Of a DNA stretch of 64,000 bases, positions 51,821-62,137 are shown piece by piece. Below the pieces are notes generated by a model. That model was not told where the DNA came from. It did not search any database and was given only the letters and a program-made list of their open reading frames with translations. Made by a program: the position numbers and the translations under genes. Position 1 is the first letter of the stretch, and each line of letters starts with the position of its first letter. This DNA is from Phycisphaerae bacterium (lineage in GTDB: Bacteria; Planctomycetota; Phycisphaerae; UBA1845): NCBI GenBank assembly GCA_024102815.1, contig JAGFJJ010000076.1, positions 124,001 through 188,000 of the forward strand. The letters are read 5' to 3'.

Positions 51821-52948
51821 TTATTCCGTCTCCCTGGGGAAGTTGGTTACGTCGTCGTTTGTGCCCCATTCGCCGTCCGCCCCGGCGCTGATGAGCAGGT
51901 AACTGTCCGGGTTGACGGGATGCAGCGGGGTCTTGGGATCCACCGGTTTTCCGTCCTGGTACAGCGAGCGAAGCTCGACGAGCTGCTTGCGGTTGATGAT
52001 GAAGCCCGCGAAGGACTTCTGCGGATCGGGTTCGTCATCCGGCGGCGGCGTGACCAACTGATCGGCCGTGTACTTTTCCCCCGCCACGGCGATGGGATGG
52101 GGATTGCGGCCGAACAGCCAACCGACCTCAGCCTCGTCGCCGGTAAAGCCGTGGTTGTCGTCGTGATAGTAGTATGCTGGACCTTTCTCCTGGTCGTCGC
52201 CGGTGTAGGAATTATCTTCCTCGCGCTCGTCGGCGACCATGTTGGTGGGTGTGCCGTTTCGGTTGGCGGCGTAGTAGAGGATGGGCTGGTCGAACGCGTC
52301 GACGATGACCGGCAGTTCCTTCATCTTGTCCCAGTCGGGAAAGAGCTTGTCGTTGCGCCGGCCGGGGAGCTTCTCCGTCGCGAGCATGCGCACCTTGGAC
52401 GTGTCGATATAAAGTGGGCGACGATCGAGCCTTTTGCCGGTGCTCAAGGGGTCGTCCGTGTACCATTTCCAGGGCTCCGACCCGAGATTGTCCCGCTTGG
52501 GCACGCTCTGGCGGGAAATGTAGCCGTTGCCGTCCACGCCCACGAGCATGGCCGGAAGCCACTGGGCGCCGTAGACGCGCGGGAAGCTGCTGTCGAGGAA
52601 GGGGAACTTGCCCTCCAGTGCGTCCTTGCGGGTGAAAATCTCCTTGCCGTCGTCGACGATCGGCGGATGGGCAAAAGACGGCGGATAGCCATTGGTCTGG
52701 CTGAACTCCCGGCCGTTGTCCGTCTTGAACTGTTCGAGGCCCGCTCCGATGGTGCGAAGGAGCGCCGAAGTGGACGTCTTCTTGGCGGCGTTGCGCGCCG
52801 CGTTCAGCGATGGAACAAGGATGGCGATGAGCACGGCGATAATGAACATGACCGTGAGCAGCTCGACCAGCGAGAATCCCGAACGCGCGCAACGTGTGTT
52901 GGCGCCGCCCTTGCCGTTTCGCCGGGGGGATAAGGGGGCAAATCGCAT
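51821..52948 (-). CDS. GspG-like pseudopilin, first of three
   Basis: The 375-residue product starts at ATG 52948, six bases after GAGG. The cleavage site is ARSG-FSLVELLTVMFII (Gly at -1, Glu5 present). Following ARNAAKKTSTSALLRTI comes a globular region with DAFDQPILYYAANRNG and the C-terminal SAGADGEWGTNDDVTNF, a GspG-type calcium loop. An upstream in-frame ATG at 53071 adds 41 basic residues and is less likely. It is the first pilin after the inner-membrane platform gene. Type II pseudopilus subunit by family; cargo unknown. Confidence 0.87.
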   Translation of the reverse strand: MRFAPLSPRRNGKGGANTRCARSGFSLVELLTVMFIIAVLIAILVPSLNAARNAAKKTSTSALLRTIGAGLEQFKTDNGREFSQTNGYPPSFAHPPIVDDGKEIFTRKDALEGKFPFLDSSFPRVYGAQWLPAMLVGVDGNGYISRQSVPKRDNLGSEPWKWYTDDPLSTGKRLDRRPLYIDTSKVRMLATEKLPGRRNDKLFPDWDKMKELPVIVDAFDQPILYYAANRNGTPTNMVADEREEDNSYTGDDQEKGPAYYYHDDNHGFTGDEAEVGWLFGRNPHPIAVAGEKYTADQLVTPPPDDEPDPQKSFAGFIINRKQLVELRSLYQDGKPVDPKTPLHPVNPDSYLLISAGADGEWGTNDDVTNFPRETE

Positions 52949-53081
52949 GATTTCCTCGGTTCCTCCAAACAAGCGACGGCGGACGAGTTGCCGCCGCCGC
53001 GCCGTTCGACGGCCCGCATGCAGGCCGCGTTGATTCCGGGTTTTCGCCGGCGGGTCACGACCCGCCGACATGACGCCGATC

Positions 53082-54326
53082 CTATCCCTGCACGGACTGC
53101 ATCAGCGACACCAGCGGCATGAACAGGGCGATCACGATGAAGCCCACAATACCGCCGAGGCAGATAACCATGGCCGGCTCCATGAGTGAGATCAGACCGG
53201 CCACGGCGACGTCCACTTCCTCTTCGTAGTTGTCCGCGATCTTCAGGAGCATCTTGTCGAGCTCGCCGGTCTCCTCCCCGACGTCAATCATGTTGGTGAC
53301 CAGGGCGTCGCAGATCCTGCCCTGGCGCAGGGGGGCGGCGAAGCTCTCACCCTCGCGAATGGCGTCGTGCACGCGGACCATGGCCCGCGCGTAGACTTCG
53401 TTTCCGGATGTCTCGCGCGTGATGTTGATGGCTTCGAGAATGGGTACGCCGGCCTGGATCAACGTTCCCAGCGTACGCGTGAACCGCGCTACGGATGTTT
53501 TCTTGACCAGTGCCCCGACGCCCGGAATATTCAGTGCGATCAAGTCCGTGACGTATCGCCCGCCGCTGGATGAGCGGATGAGCTTGAACAGGGCCATCAC
53601 CGCGAACGGTGTCCCGATCAGCACCAGCCAGCCGGGAATGGGTCTGCCCCGCACGAACCAGTCGGAGGACGAAAGCAGGACCACCGTGACGCCGGGCAGC
53701 TTTGTCCCGAAGTCCTGGAAGATGGTCCGGAACTTCGGGATGACGAAGATCATGATACCGGCGACGATGACTGCGGCGAACAGCACGACGGCCATGGGGT
53801 AGATCATGGCCCCGATGACCTTGCGCTTCAGCTTCTGCCCCTTTTCCTGGAACTCGGCCAATCGGTTGAGAATGACGTCCAGCACACCGCCGGTCTCTCC
53901 CGCGGCGACCATGTTGACGTATAGACGATCAAAGGCCTTGGGATGCTTGGCAAACGCCTCGGAGAGCGTCGAGCCGCCCTCGATGTCCTCGGCAACAGTC
54001 TTGAGCACGCGCTTCATCGCGCCGGGCTTCTGCTGTTCCTCAAGAATGTGCAGGCTGCGCAGAATGGGCAGCCCCGCATCCTGCAGTGTGGAAAGCTGGC
54101 GGGTGAACTGCGTGAGCTGCTTGGGGCCGAGACGTCCGGTTCCGCCGCTGGTGCGCTTCTTGGCAGGTCCTGCCGTCTTCGCCCGGCCGCCCTTTTCCCG
54201 AATGCGCGTGGGGAAGTAGCCCAGGTTCCGTATTTTGGCGAGGGCGTCCTCGGCCGAGACCGCTTCGATCTCGTCCTTAACTTCCTGCCCGGCCTGATTC
54301 ATCGCCTCGTAAGCAAAGCTCGCCAT
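53082..54326 (-). CDS. Type II secretion / type IV pilus platform protein, GspF/PilC family
   Basis: The 414-residue inner-membrane protein holds two GspF repeats. The first has FTRQLSTLQDAGLPILRSL and VAAGETGGVLDVILNRLA, the second FTRTLGTLIQAGVPILEAI and VGEETGELDKMLLKIADNYEEEVD. Three membrane helices are evident (about 180-200, 230-250, 385-405). It starts at ATG 54326, where SFAYEAMNQAGQ, the usual family start, begins. It links the cytoplasmic ATPases to the pilus base. It lies 58 bases after the PilB-like gene. Confidence 0.95.
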   Translation of the reverse strand: MASFAYEAMNQAGQEVKDEIEAVSAEDALAKIRNLGYFPTRIREKGGRAKTAGPAKKRTSGGTGRLGPKQLTQFTRQLSTLQDAGLPILRSLHILEEQQKPGAMKRVLKTVAEDIEGGSTLSEAFAKHPKAFDRLYVNMVAAGETGGVLDVILNRLAEFQEKGQKLKRKVIGAMIYPMAVVLFAAVIVAGIMIFVIPKFRTIFQDFGTKLPGVTVVLLSSSDWFVRGRPIPGWLVLIGTPFAVMALFKLIRSSSGGRYVTDLIALNIPGVGALVKKTSVARFTRTLGTLIQAGVPILEAINITRETSGNEVYARAMVRVHDAIREGESFAAPLRQGRICDALVTNMIDVGEETGELDKMLLKIADNYEEEVDVAVAGLISLMEPAMVICLGGIVGFIVIALFMPLVSLMQSVQG

Positions 54327-54384
54327 GACGATTACCCCAATGGCCCAATCGGACGACGGTACGCGGGGCAAACCACGAACCGAA

Positions 54385-56190
54385 TCAGATTTCCTCGGCG
54401 ATGGTCTCCTTGACCACTTCGTCGAGCGAGGTATGCCCCTCGAGAATCGCCGCCAGACCCGCTTCGCGCAACGTTCGCATACCCCGCTGAATGGCCGCGC
54501 GACGCAGCAGCGCCGTCGATCCCTGTTGCATAATCAGTTCCCGCAATTGATCGTCCAGGACCATGATCTCGAAAATACCCATTCGACCACGATAGCCGGT
54601 GTTGTTGCAGTAGTCGCAGCCCTTTCCATAGTAGAAGAGCTTGTCGCCGATGTCGTCTGGCTTGAGCCCGATCTGGAACAACTGCTGCTCAGTCGGTCGG
54701 TACGCCTCTCGACAGGTGGTGCAGATGCGGCGGACCAGCCGCTGGGCAACGACCGCCTCGAGCGTCGCGGTGATGAGGAACGCCTCCATGCCCAGGTCGA
54801 GCAGACGGGCGATGGCCGACGGCGCGTCGTTTGTGTGCAGCGTGGTGAATACCAGGTGTCCGGTCAATGAGGCCTGTACGCTGATCTGTGCCGTTTCCAG
54901 GTCACGGACCTCACCCACGAGGATGATATCCGGGTCCTGTCGCAGGAAGCTGCGCAGTGCCCGGGCGAAGGTCAGGCCCACGTCCGGACGGACCTGCACC
55001 TGGACCAGGCCGTCGATGTCATATTCGACCGGGTCTTCCGAAGTGAGAATCTTCACATCGGGCGTGTTCAGCTCGTTGAGCGCCGCGTAGAGCGTGGTCG
55101 TCTTGCCGGAGCCGGTCGGCCCGGTGTTGATAATGATGCCGTTGGGCTTTTCGATCAGTTGCCGGAAGATCGCCAGCTCCTCCGGGCGCATGCCGACCTT
55201 GTCCAGGCTCAACTGGACGTTGGCGCGGTCGAGCACACGAAGCACGATGCTCTCGCCGAACATGGTCGGCAGTACGGAAACGCGCAGGTCGATGGGATTG
55301 CCTTTCAGGAACAACTCGATGCGCCCGTCCTGCGGAAGTCGGCGTTCGGCAATGTCGAGGTTGGCCATGACCTTGATACGAGACGCCAGCGCCATGGCGA
55401 TGAATCGCGGCGGCGGTACCATTTCGTAGAGTACGCCGTCAATACGGTAGCGCATCTTGAACTCGTCCTCGAACGGCTCGAAGTGGACGTCGCTGGCCTT
55501 TTCCTTGATGGCCTGGAGCAGGACGAGGTTGAGCAGTTTCTTGACGGGGTTGAGGTCGGAGAGCTGGCGGAGCTCGGCGAGATCGATGCTGTCGCCACGG
55601 CCCTGGAGCTTAGCCAGGTCCTCGTCCGTGTTGAGCTCGTCGATCAGGCCGGTGATCGATTCCTGCTCGCCCTCGGGGTAGTAACGGTCCAGGGCCTTCT
55701 GGAGGTCGTCCGGCCGGCAGATATAAGCCTTGATGTTGCAACCCAAGAGCGTCTTGAGATCGTCGGTCGCCACGAAGTTGTCCGGGTTGTCCATGGCGAG
55801 ATGGACTTCGTTGCGATCGATCAGCTTCTCGAAGGGGACGGCGCGGTAGGTCTGAGCCATCTGCACGGTCATCAGGGAGATGACCTCGGCGGGAACCTCC
55901 ATCTTGGAAAGATCGACGGGCTCCATGCCGCTCTGCGCAGCGAGGGCGATCGCCAGATCGTCTTCACTGATGTAGCCCAACTCGACCAGAATCTGTCCGA
56001 GCGGTCCGCGCTGCTGCTTCTGGATTTCCAGGGCCTCTTCGACCTGCTGGCGGCGAAGCTTGCCCATCTTGATCAGGACGCGGCCCAGTTGCCGTCCGCG
56101 GAGCTGCTCCACCGGCAGGCTCTTGCCGCCCTTAGCGGACTTGGCAGCCGGAGTCGTTGATGTTTTGCTTGTTGAGGTCGAGTCAGCCAT
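54385..56190 (-). CDS. PilB/GspE assembly ATPase, copy 1
   Basis: The 601-residue protein has an MshEN-type N-terminal domain (LGRVLIKMGKLRRQQVEEAL, GQILVELGYISEDDLAIALA), a type of domain that binds cyclic di-GMP in some members. The motor domain has Walker A GPTGSGKTT, Asp box EDPVEYDI, Walker B QDPDIILVGEVRD and His box TGHLVFTTLHTNDA. A tetracysteine zinc site (CTTC, CDYC) is present, as in GspE/PilB and not PilT. It powers pseudopilus extension. The gene overlaps nothing but lies 11 bases after pilT. Confidence 0.95.
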   Translation of the reverse strand: MADSTSTSKTSTTPAAKSAKGGKSLPVEQLRGRQLGRVLIKMGKLRRQQVEEALEIQKQQRGPLGQILVELGYISEDDLAIALAAQSGMEPVDLSKMEVPAEVISLMTVQMAQTYRAVPFEKLIDRNEVHLAMDNPDNFVATDDLKTLLGCNIKAYICRPDDLQKALDRYYPEGEQESITGLIDELNTDEDLAKLQGRGDSIDLAELRQLSDLNPVKKLLNLVLLQAIKEKASDVHFEPFEDEFKMRYRIDGVLYEMVPPPRFIAMALASRIKVMANLDIAERRLPQDGRIELFLKGNPIDLRVSVLPTMFGESIVLRVLDRANVQLSLDKVGMRPEELAIFRQLIEKPNGIIINTGPTGSGKTTTLYAALNELNTPDVKILTSEDPVEYDIDGLVQVQVRPDVGLTFARALRSFLRQDPDIILVGEVRDLETAQISVQASLTGHLVFTTLHTNDAPSAIARLLDLGMEAFLITATLEAVVAQRLVRRICTTCREAYRPTEQQLFQIGLKPDDIGDKLFYYGKGCDYCNNTGYRGRMGIFEIMVLDDQLRELIMQQGSTALLRRAAIQRGMRTLREAGLAAILEGHTSLDEVVKETIAEEI

Positions 56191-56201
56191 GGGCGATGAA
56201 C

Positions 56202-57335
56202 CTACGAACTTTCACTTCCTGCCTCGGAACTCTTGGTCTCGCCGCTGCCGGATCGATCATCCAGGCCGCGGCGGTGCGTGTCGATCTTGTCCTGCATCGG
56301 GCCGGGATGCCGCGAGCGGTCCACGCAATCCTCGGCCGTGACCAACCCCTGTTCATATAACTGCCACAGGTGCTCGTCGAGGAGCTGCATGCCGTACTTC
56401 TTCCCGGTCTGAATGGCCGAGTCGATACGGTAGGTCTTGTTCTCGCGGATCAGGTTGGCGATGGCCGGCGTGATGACCATGAACTCATAGGCCGCGATCA
56501 TGCCCTTGGGAATCTTGGGCAGCAGCGCCTGCGACAAAGAGGCGATCAGGTTCGTCGAGAGCTGAACACGGATCTGCTCCTGCTGCGCCTGGGGGAAAGC
56601 GTCGATGATTCGGTTGATGGTTCCCTGGCAGCCGGTGGTGTGCAGTGTGGCGAACACCAAGTGGCCGGTCTCGGCGGCGCGGATGCCGGATTCGATGGTC
56701 TCGAGATCGCGGAACTCACCGACGAGGATCACGTCCGGGTCCTGTCGCAACACGCGGCGGAGCGACTCGGCGAAACTGGGCACGTCCACGCCGATCTCGC
56801 GTTGATTCACGATCGACTTCTTGTGCTTGTGGTAATACTCGATGGGGTCTTCCATGGTCACGATGTGGCGGTCGAGGTTCGTGTTGACGTAGTCGATCAT
56901 CGTGGCCAGCGTCGTCGTCTTTCCGGAGCCGGTAGGTCCGGTGACCAGGAAGAGCCCGCGCGGACGGCGGCAGAGGCTGCGGCAGATGTTGGGCAGGCCG
57001 ATCTGCTCGAACGTAAGGAGCTTCGTGGGGATCAGACGCAGCACCATGGCCACGTTGCCCTTCTGCTTGAACACGGCCACGCGGAATCGACCCTGGTCGC
57101 CGAACGCGAAGCCGAAGTCGGTGCTGCCGTCTTCCTGGAGCTCCTGCTGATTGCGGTCCGGGGTGATGGCCTTCATCAACGCCACGGTATCTTCCGGCGT
57201 GAGTGTCTTGGTCTCCAGCGAGCGCATGTGGCCGTGCAGACGAATCGTGGGTGGGCGCCCCACGGTGATGTGCAGGTCCGATGCGCCCTGTTTGACCACC
57301 GTCTCCAGGAGCCGGTCGATATGCAACGTTGCCAT
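56202..57335 (-). CDS. pilT: PilT-type retraction ATPase
   Basis: The 377-residue protein starts with DRLLETVVKQGASDLHITVG, the PilT N-terminus, and shows Walker A GPTGSGKTT, Walker B QDPDVILVGEFRDLETI, TGHLVFATLHTTG and the retraction-specific AIANLIRE motif. The start ATG 57335 follows GAGG. PilT drives twitching-type pilus retraction, which is not part of classical type II secretion, so the cluster may make dynamic type IV pili. A basic and acidic tail of about 25 residues after GLVTAEDCVDRSRHP is extra. Confidence 0.93.
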   Translation of the reverse strand: MATLHIDRLLETVVKQGASDLHITVGRPPTIRLHGHMRSLETKTLTPEDTVALMKAITPDRNQQELQEDGSTDFGFAFGDQGRFRVAVFKQKGNVAMVLRLIPTKLLTFEQIGLPNICRSLCRRPRGLFLVTGPTGSGKTTTLATMIDYVNTNLDRHIVTMEDPIEYYHKHKKSIVNQREIGVDVPSFAESLRRVLRQDPDVILVGEFRDLETIESGIRAAETGHLVFATLHTTGCQGTINRIIDAFPQAQQEQIRVQLSTNLIASLSQALLPKIPKGMIAAYEFMVITPAIANLIRENKTYRIDSAIQTGKKYGMQLLDEHLWQLYEQGLVTAEDCVDRSRHPGPMQDKIDTHRRGLDDRSGSGETKSSEAGSESS

Positions 57336-57442
57336 AGTCCATCCTCAGCCGACCGCGATCGAAGAATCGGTGCGATCCGATCGGACCGGTGAATGCGAAT
57401 CCAACGGCGCGGCCATCGGCGGCGCCCTTCCATCCCGCTTCG

Positions 57443-59158
57443 CTATGCCGCGACCACGACGCCTTCCGCCTGGGTCGTGCGGACAAGCTCGTCCGGCGTG
57501 GTGACGCCCGAGAGAATCTTCAGCTTGCCGTCTTCGAGGAGCGTTCGCATGCCCGACGCCCGCGCCGCGCTGCGCAGTTGGCTGGCCGTGGACTTCTTGA
57601 AGGCCAGGTCGCGTATTTCATTGTTCATCAGGAGCATCTCGAAGATGCCCAGTCGGCCGCGATAGCCCGAGCCCCGGCAGCGCTTGCAACCGGCGCCCTT
57701 GTAGATCGTCTTGCCGGCCAGTTCCTCGTCCTTGAATCCGAGCACCTTGAGGGTGCGCGGGTCCGGATTGGGATCGACCGTCTTGCACTCCGAGCAGATC
57801 ACGCGGACGAGACGCTGGGCCATGATCGCCTGAATGGCGCTGGCCACCAGGAACGGCTTGATGCCCATGTCGATCAGACGCGTGATTGCCGAAGGCGCGT
57901 CGTTGGTGTGCAGCGTGCTGAAGACGAGGTGGCCGGTAAGCGCCGCCTGGATGGCTACGTCCCCAACTTCCTTATCTCGAATCTCGCCCACGAGGATGAT
58001 GTTGGGTGCCTGGCGGAGCATGGCCCGCAGCACGCGTGCGAAGGTCAGTCCGATTTCATCGCGCACCTGGCACTGGTTCATGCCCGTGAAGTTGTACTCC
58101 ACCGGATCCTCGGCCGTGATGATCTTGCGGTCGGACTTGTTCAGTTCCTGGAGGGCTGCGTACAGCGTCGTCGTCTTTCCCGACCCCGTCGGCCCGGTGA
58201 CCAGGAAAATGCCGTTGGGACGCTTGATGATGTCGAGAAATCGCTGGTAGTCATCCTCGGCGAAGCCCAGCGCCGGAATACCGATCTGCACTGATTCCGG
58301 GCGCAGAATACGCAGGACGACGCTCTCGCCGTGGTAGGCAGGGCAGGCGCTGACGCGGAAGTCGATTTTGCCCCCGCCGATGATCATCTTGATTCGCCCG
58401 TCCTGCGGGACGCGGCGCTCGGCGATATCCATGCCCGACATGATCTTCAGGCGGGTCATCACCGCGGCCTGCATGTTCTTGGGGATGTCATCGCGCACGT
58501 GGCAGACGCCGTCGATGCGGTAGCGCACGCGAACGCGGTCGCCCATGGGCTCGATATGGATGTCGCTGGCCCGGGAGTGCACCGCCTCGGTGATGATCAG
58601 ATTGGCCAGGCGAATGATGGGCGCGTCGGCGTCTTCGTCATCCTCTCGCTTCTTGAGCGCATCCTCGGCGGACTGCGGAGCTTCCTGGTCGATGCTGGCC
58701 ATCGTCTTGGAAAGCACGTCGCCGTCCACGCTGACGAACTTGTCCACGAAGCGCTTGACTTTGGAAAACGGGGCGAGCGTCGGGACAATCTCTTTGTTCA
58801 AGCGAAACTTCAGAAGATCAATTGTCTCAAGATCAAGCGGATCGGTCATGATGACCTTGAGGCGGTCGCCCTCGATTTCCAGCGGCAGGACCATGCAGTC
58901 TTCAATGATCTTGGCGGGAATGAGCTCGAGGGAACCCTTGTCCACCTTACGCTTGTCGAGGTCAATGAACTCCCAGCCGAACTGCGAGGCCAGGGCCTTG
59001 TAAACGTCGTCCTCACCGCAGGCGTTTAGCTCGAGCAGGGCCTCGCCGATGCGTTTGCCGTGCTCCATGCCGTATTGCAGGGCCTCCGTGACGGTCGATT
59101 CCGTCACAACGCCCCACCCAACCAGGATTTCACCGAGTTTCTTGCGTAGCTTGGCCAT
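57443..59158 (-). CDS. PilB/GspE assembly ATPase, copy 2
   Basis: The 571-residue protein is the first gene of the cluster. It has an MshEN-like N-terminus (LGEILVGWGVVTESTVTEAL), a motor domain with ASDIHIEP, Walker A GPTGSGKTT, EDPVEYNF, Walker B QAPNIILVGEIRD and TGHLVFSTLHTND, and a zinc site (CSEC, CKRC). Compared with copy 1 the Walker B Asp-adjacent QDPD reads QAPN. A tail ending TTQAEGVVVAA is extra. Two assembly ATPases beside one PilT and one PilC suggest either two filament states or specialised motors. It is divergent from a HEAT lipoprotein gene. Confidence 0.94.
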   Translation of the reverse strand: MAKLRKKLGEILVGWGVVTESTVTEALQYGMEHGKRIGEALLELNACGEDDVYKALASQFGWEFIDLDKRKVDKGSLELIPAKIIEDCMVLPLEIEGDRLKVIMTDPLDLETIDLLKFRLNKEIVPTLAPFSKVKRFVDKFVSVDGDVLSKTMASIDQEAPQSAEDALKKREDDEDADAPIIRLANLIITEAVHSRASDIHIEPMGDRVRVRYRIDGVCHVRDDIPKNMQAAVMTRLKIMSGMDIAERRVPQDGRIKMIIGGGKIDFRVSACPAYHGESVVLRILRPESVQIGIPALGFAEDDYQRFLDIIKRPNGIFLVTGPTGSGKTTTLYAALQELNKSDRKIITAEDPVEYNFTGMNQCQVRDEIGLTFARVLRAMLRQAPNIILVGEIRDKEVGDVAIQAALTGHLVFSTLHTNDAPSAITRLIDMGIKPFLVASAIQAIMAQRLVRVICSECKTVDPNPDPRTLKVLGFKDEELAGKTIYKGAGCKRCRGSGYRGRLGIFEMLLMNNEIRDLAFKKSTASQLRSAARASGMRTLLEDGKLKILSGVTTPDELVRTTQAEGVVVAA

Positions 59159-59388
59159 GCGTGCGTAGTCGCGGGTCTGCTGAAAACCGTGGGCTCAGGT
59201 GCCGTCCGGCGACGGCTGCGATCCGGGGTCGGTCGGATCGCGGACAACCGGGCACCGATTCTAGTGGCCGTCCGGCGGCAGTTCAACCGAGCCTGCTCAC
59301 GATTAACAGGCGTTCATCGCAGCTCCCAGTGTTGCCAGGGGACGAGCGCCCATGTTCGCCGGCGACGGCGTTGCGTATATTGTCGGGC

Positions 59389-59847
59389 ATGACCGAGGCG
59401 ATCGATCGGATTCGCGCGGATGATCGCCGGCGCGGTGTGCAACGCGGCATCCTTGTCGTCTTCGGCCTCGCGACGGCGCTATTGCTTATCCCGTCTTGCG
59501 GGGACCGCCGGGAGCTGGGAGTCCGCATGGCAGATGACGACCCGGCCGTCCGAATTCGGGCGATGCGCGAAGCGGTCGACCGCGAGCGCCGTGATCTTCT
59601 TCCCTCGCTGGTCAATCGGCTGGAGGACGACGACCCGGCGGTGCGGCTGTTTGCCATCGTGGCGTTGGAGAGAATGACCGGGCAGCGGTTCGCCTACCGC
59701 CCGGAGTCGGACCGGTCCGAGCGGCAGGCGGCGGTCGCGGCGTGGCGTACGTACCTGAAGGAGAACGACCAACGCCGGGGTCAGGCTGAATCCTCCGGCG
59801 GGACCGGGGCATCCAATGCCCGTCATGCGAAGAATTCGGCCCCATAA
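59389..59847 (+). CDS. HEAT-repeat lipoprotein
   Basis: The 152-residue product starts at ATG 59389; longer in-frame forms lack a signal. A membrane segment (GILVVFGLATALLLIP) ends in the lipobox IPSC. The mature part contains two short HEAT-like units (DDPAVRIRAMREAV, DDPAVRLFAIVALERMTG), motifs that mediate protein contacts. The end is polar. It lies 31 bases before the STAS-MlaE-MlaF genes and in the same direction, so it may be the first gene of that operon. Function unknown. Confidence 0.78.
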   Translation: MTEAIDRIRADDRRRGVQRGILVVFGLATALLLIPSCGDRRELGVRMADDDPAVRIRAMREAVDRERRDLLPSLVNRLEDDDPAVRLFAIVALERMTGQRFAYRPESDRSERQAAVAAWRTYLKENDQRRGQAESSGGTGASNARHAKNSAP

Positions 59848-59878
59848 ACTGCTCTTTTTCTATTGGCGCAAGCGCCCC

Positions 59879-60217
59879 ATGACCGACGCGGTACGCTCTA
59901 TCGATCGAAAGGGAAACACGGTGGTGGTCCGGGCGGGTGGGGACATCGCCCGGGACCAGTCGCCGGAGTTTCATGCCGCGCTGGTCGAGCTTGCCGCGGA
60001 ACGCCCGCAACGGATGATTGTCGACCTCTCCGCGGTCACGTTCATGGATTCATCCGGTCTGGGTACCCTCCTGGAAATCTACAAGCGGATGCGGCGCGAG
60101 GGTGGGCGGCTGGACCTCGTGGGTGTTGTCGAGCCGGTGCAGGGCGTCTTTGAGGTCACGCGCATGGATCAGTTCTTCAAGATCTACGCCACCGAGGAGG
60201 AGGCCCTGCGCGGATGA
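59879..60217 (+). CDS. STAS-domain protein of an Mla-type operon (MlaB-like)
   Basis: The 112-residue single STAS domain has MIVDLSAVTFMDSSGLGTLL and the C-terminal QGVFEVTRMDQFFKIY. Its TGA overlaps the ATG of the MlaE gene (ATGA at 60214-60217), so the two are translationally coupled. In the Mla phospholipid transporter a STAS protein, MlaB, binds the ATPase MlaF, so that role fits the position better than sigma-factor control. The paralogue at 21563-21904 stands alone. The start is ATG 59879; an earlier ATG at 59816 overlaps the upstream gene. Confidence 0.85.
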   Translation: MTDAVRSIDRKGNTVVVRAGGDIARDQSPEFHAALVELAAERPQRMIVDLSAVTFMDSSGLGTLLEIYKRMRREGGRLDLVGVVEPVQGVFEVTRMDQFFKIYATEEEALRG

Positions 60218-61083
60218 GCGATCGCCCGCTCACGCCGGATGAGGATCGCCCTTCACACGCCGCAGGCCGGTTTTTCTACTCCATAGGCGCGGCCGCCGAG
60301 AACTTCCTCAATTCGACTTCGGACCAGTTCCGCCGCGTAGGAGGCATGACGCTCCTTCTGGCTGAGACAATCTCGTGGTTGGCGCGAGGCCTGTTCGTTC
60401 CCGGCGTGAAGCTGCGCCGGGCGGCGATCGCCGAGCAGATGGTTCGCGTGGGCGTCAAGAGCATCGGGATCGTGGTGCTCGTGGCGTCGTTCATGGGCTG
60501 CATTCTCGCACTGCAAATGGCCCCGACACTTCAGCGATTCGGGCAGCTCGATCGCGTGGCGCAGATCGTGGCCATTGCCATGGTGCGCGAGCTGGGCCCG
60601 CTGCTGACGGCGATCGTGCTCAGCGGGTTCGCCGGGGCGTCCATCGCGGCCGAGCTCGGGGCGATGGTCGAGTCGGAGGAGATCAAAGCGCTTCGGGCCC
60701 ATGCGCTCAACCCCGTGCACTTCCTGGTCGTGCCCCGCTTCGTGGCGACGGTGGTGATGATCGTCGGGCTGGCGGTCATCGCCAATATTGTCGGCGTGCT
60801 GGGCGGGTTCCTCACCTCGTGGCTCGTGCTGGACATCGCCCCGCAGACCTATCTCGACCTGACCCGCGAAGGACTGGTGGTGAAGGACTACGTCACGGGT
60901 CTGATCAAGGCCGGCGTGTTCGGCGGGCTCATCTGCCTGATCGCCTGCCACGAAGGCATGACCGTCAGCGGCGGTGCGGTGGGCGTCGGGCGGGCGACGA
61001 CGGCAACCGTAGTGAAATCGATTGTGGCGATCATCGGCATGGACGCGGTGTTCACGGCCGTGTTCTATGCGTTCGGACTGTAG
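60214..61083 (+). CDS. mlaE: MlaE-family ABC permease
   Basis: The 289-residue permease has about five membrane segments and the MlaE motifs GVKSIGIVVLVASFMGCILALQ (helix, broken here), AMVRELGPLLTAIVLSGFAGASIAAELG and GVFGGLICLIACHEG. MlaE forms the inner-membrane pore of phospholipid or sterol transporters with an MCE protein. It starts on the ATGA overlap with the STAS gene. No MCE (MlaD) gene is in the window. The polar N-terminal 40 residues are longer than in E. coli MlaE. Confidence 0.92.
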   Translation: MSDRPLTPDEDRPSHAAGRFFYSIGAAAENFLNSTSDQFRRVGGMTLLLAETISWLARGLFVPGVKLRRAAIAEQMVRVGVKSIGIVVLVASFMGCILALQMAPTLQRFGQLDRVAQIVAIAMVRELGPLLTAIVLSGFAGASIAAELGAMVESEEIKALRAHALNPVHFLVVPRFVATVVMIVGLAVIANIVGVLGGFLTSWLVLDIAPQTYLDLTREGLVVKDYVTGLIKAGVFGGLICLIACHEGMTVSGGAVGVGRATTATVVKSIVAIIGMDAVFTAVFYAFGL

Positions 61084-61100
61084 GCGGAAGGCAGTATTGT

Positions 61101-61130
61101 GAATGCGGAATGTGGAACTGTGAATGAAGA
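61101..61130. repeat. GAATGCGGAATGTGGAACTGTGAATG repeat between mlaE and mlaF
   Basis: A low-complexity repeat occupies most of the 59-bp gap between the two ABC genes. It matches the copies at 35201 and 49621. It ends within about 12 bases of the MlaF start and so supplies the leader of that gene. Confidence 0.55.
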
Positions 61131-61142
61131 GCGCCGGCAGGC

Positions 61143-62023
<881 letters not shown>

Positions 62024-62039
<16 letters not shown>

Positions 62040-62062
62040 GCAACGGGCAATAGGGAGTAGGG
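62024..62062. repeat. GGCAACAGGCAGTAGGCAACGGGCAATAGGG tandem heptamers
   Basis: Five or so degenerate seven-base units (AGGCAAC, AGGCAGT, AGGCAAC, GGGCAAT, AGGGAGT) begin inside the last codons of mlaF and extend past its stop codon. Similar units lie at 47025 and 50651. Confidence 0.65.
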
Positions 62063-62137
62063 TCCGCCGTGCGGACAATCCTGGCGAGTGGCGGGCCGCG
62101 TTTGCGTGCCTGGTGATGGTGCTGCGGTTCGACTTCG

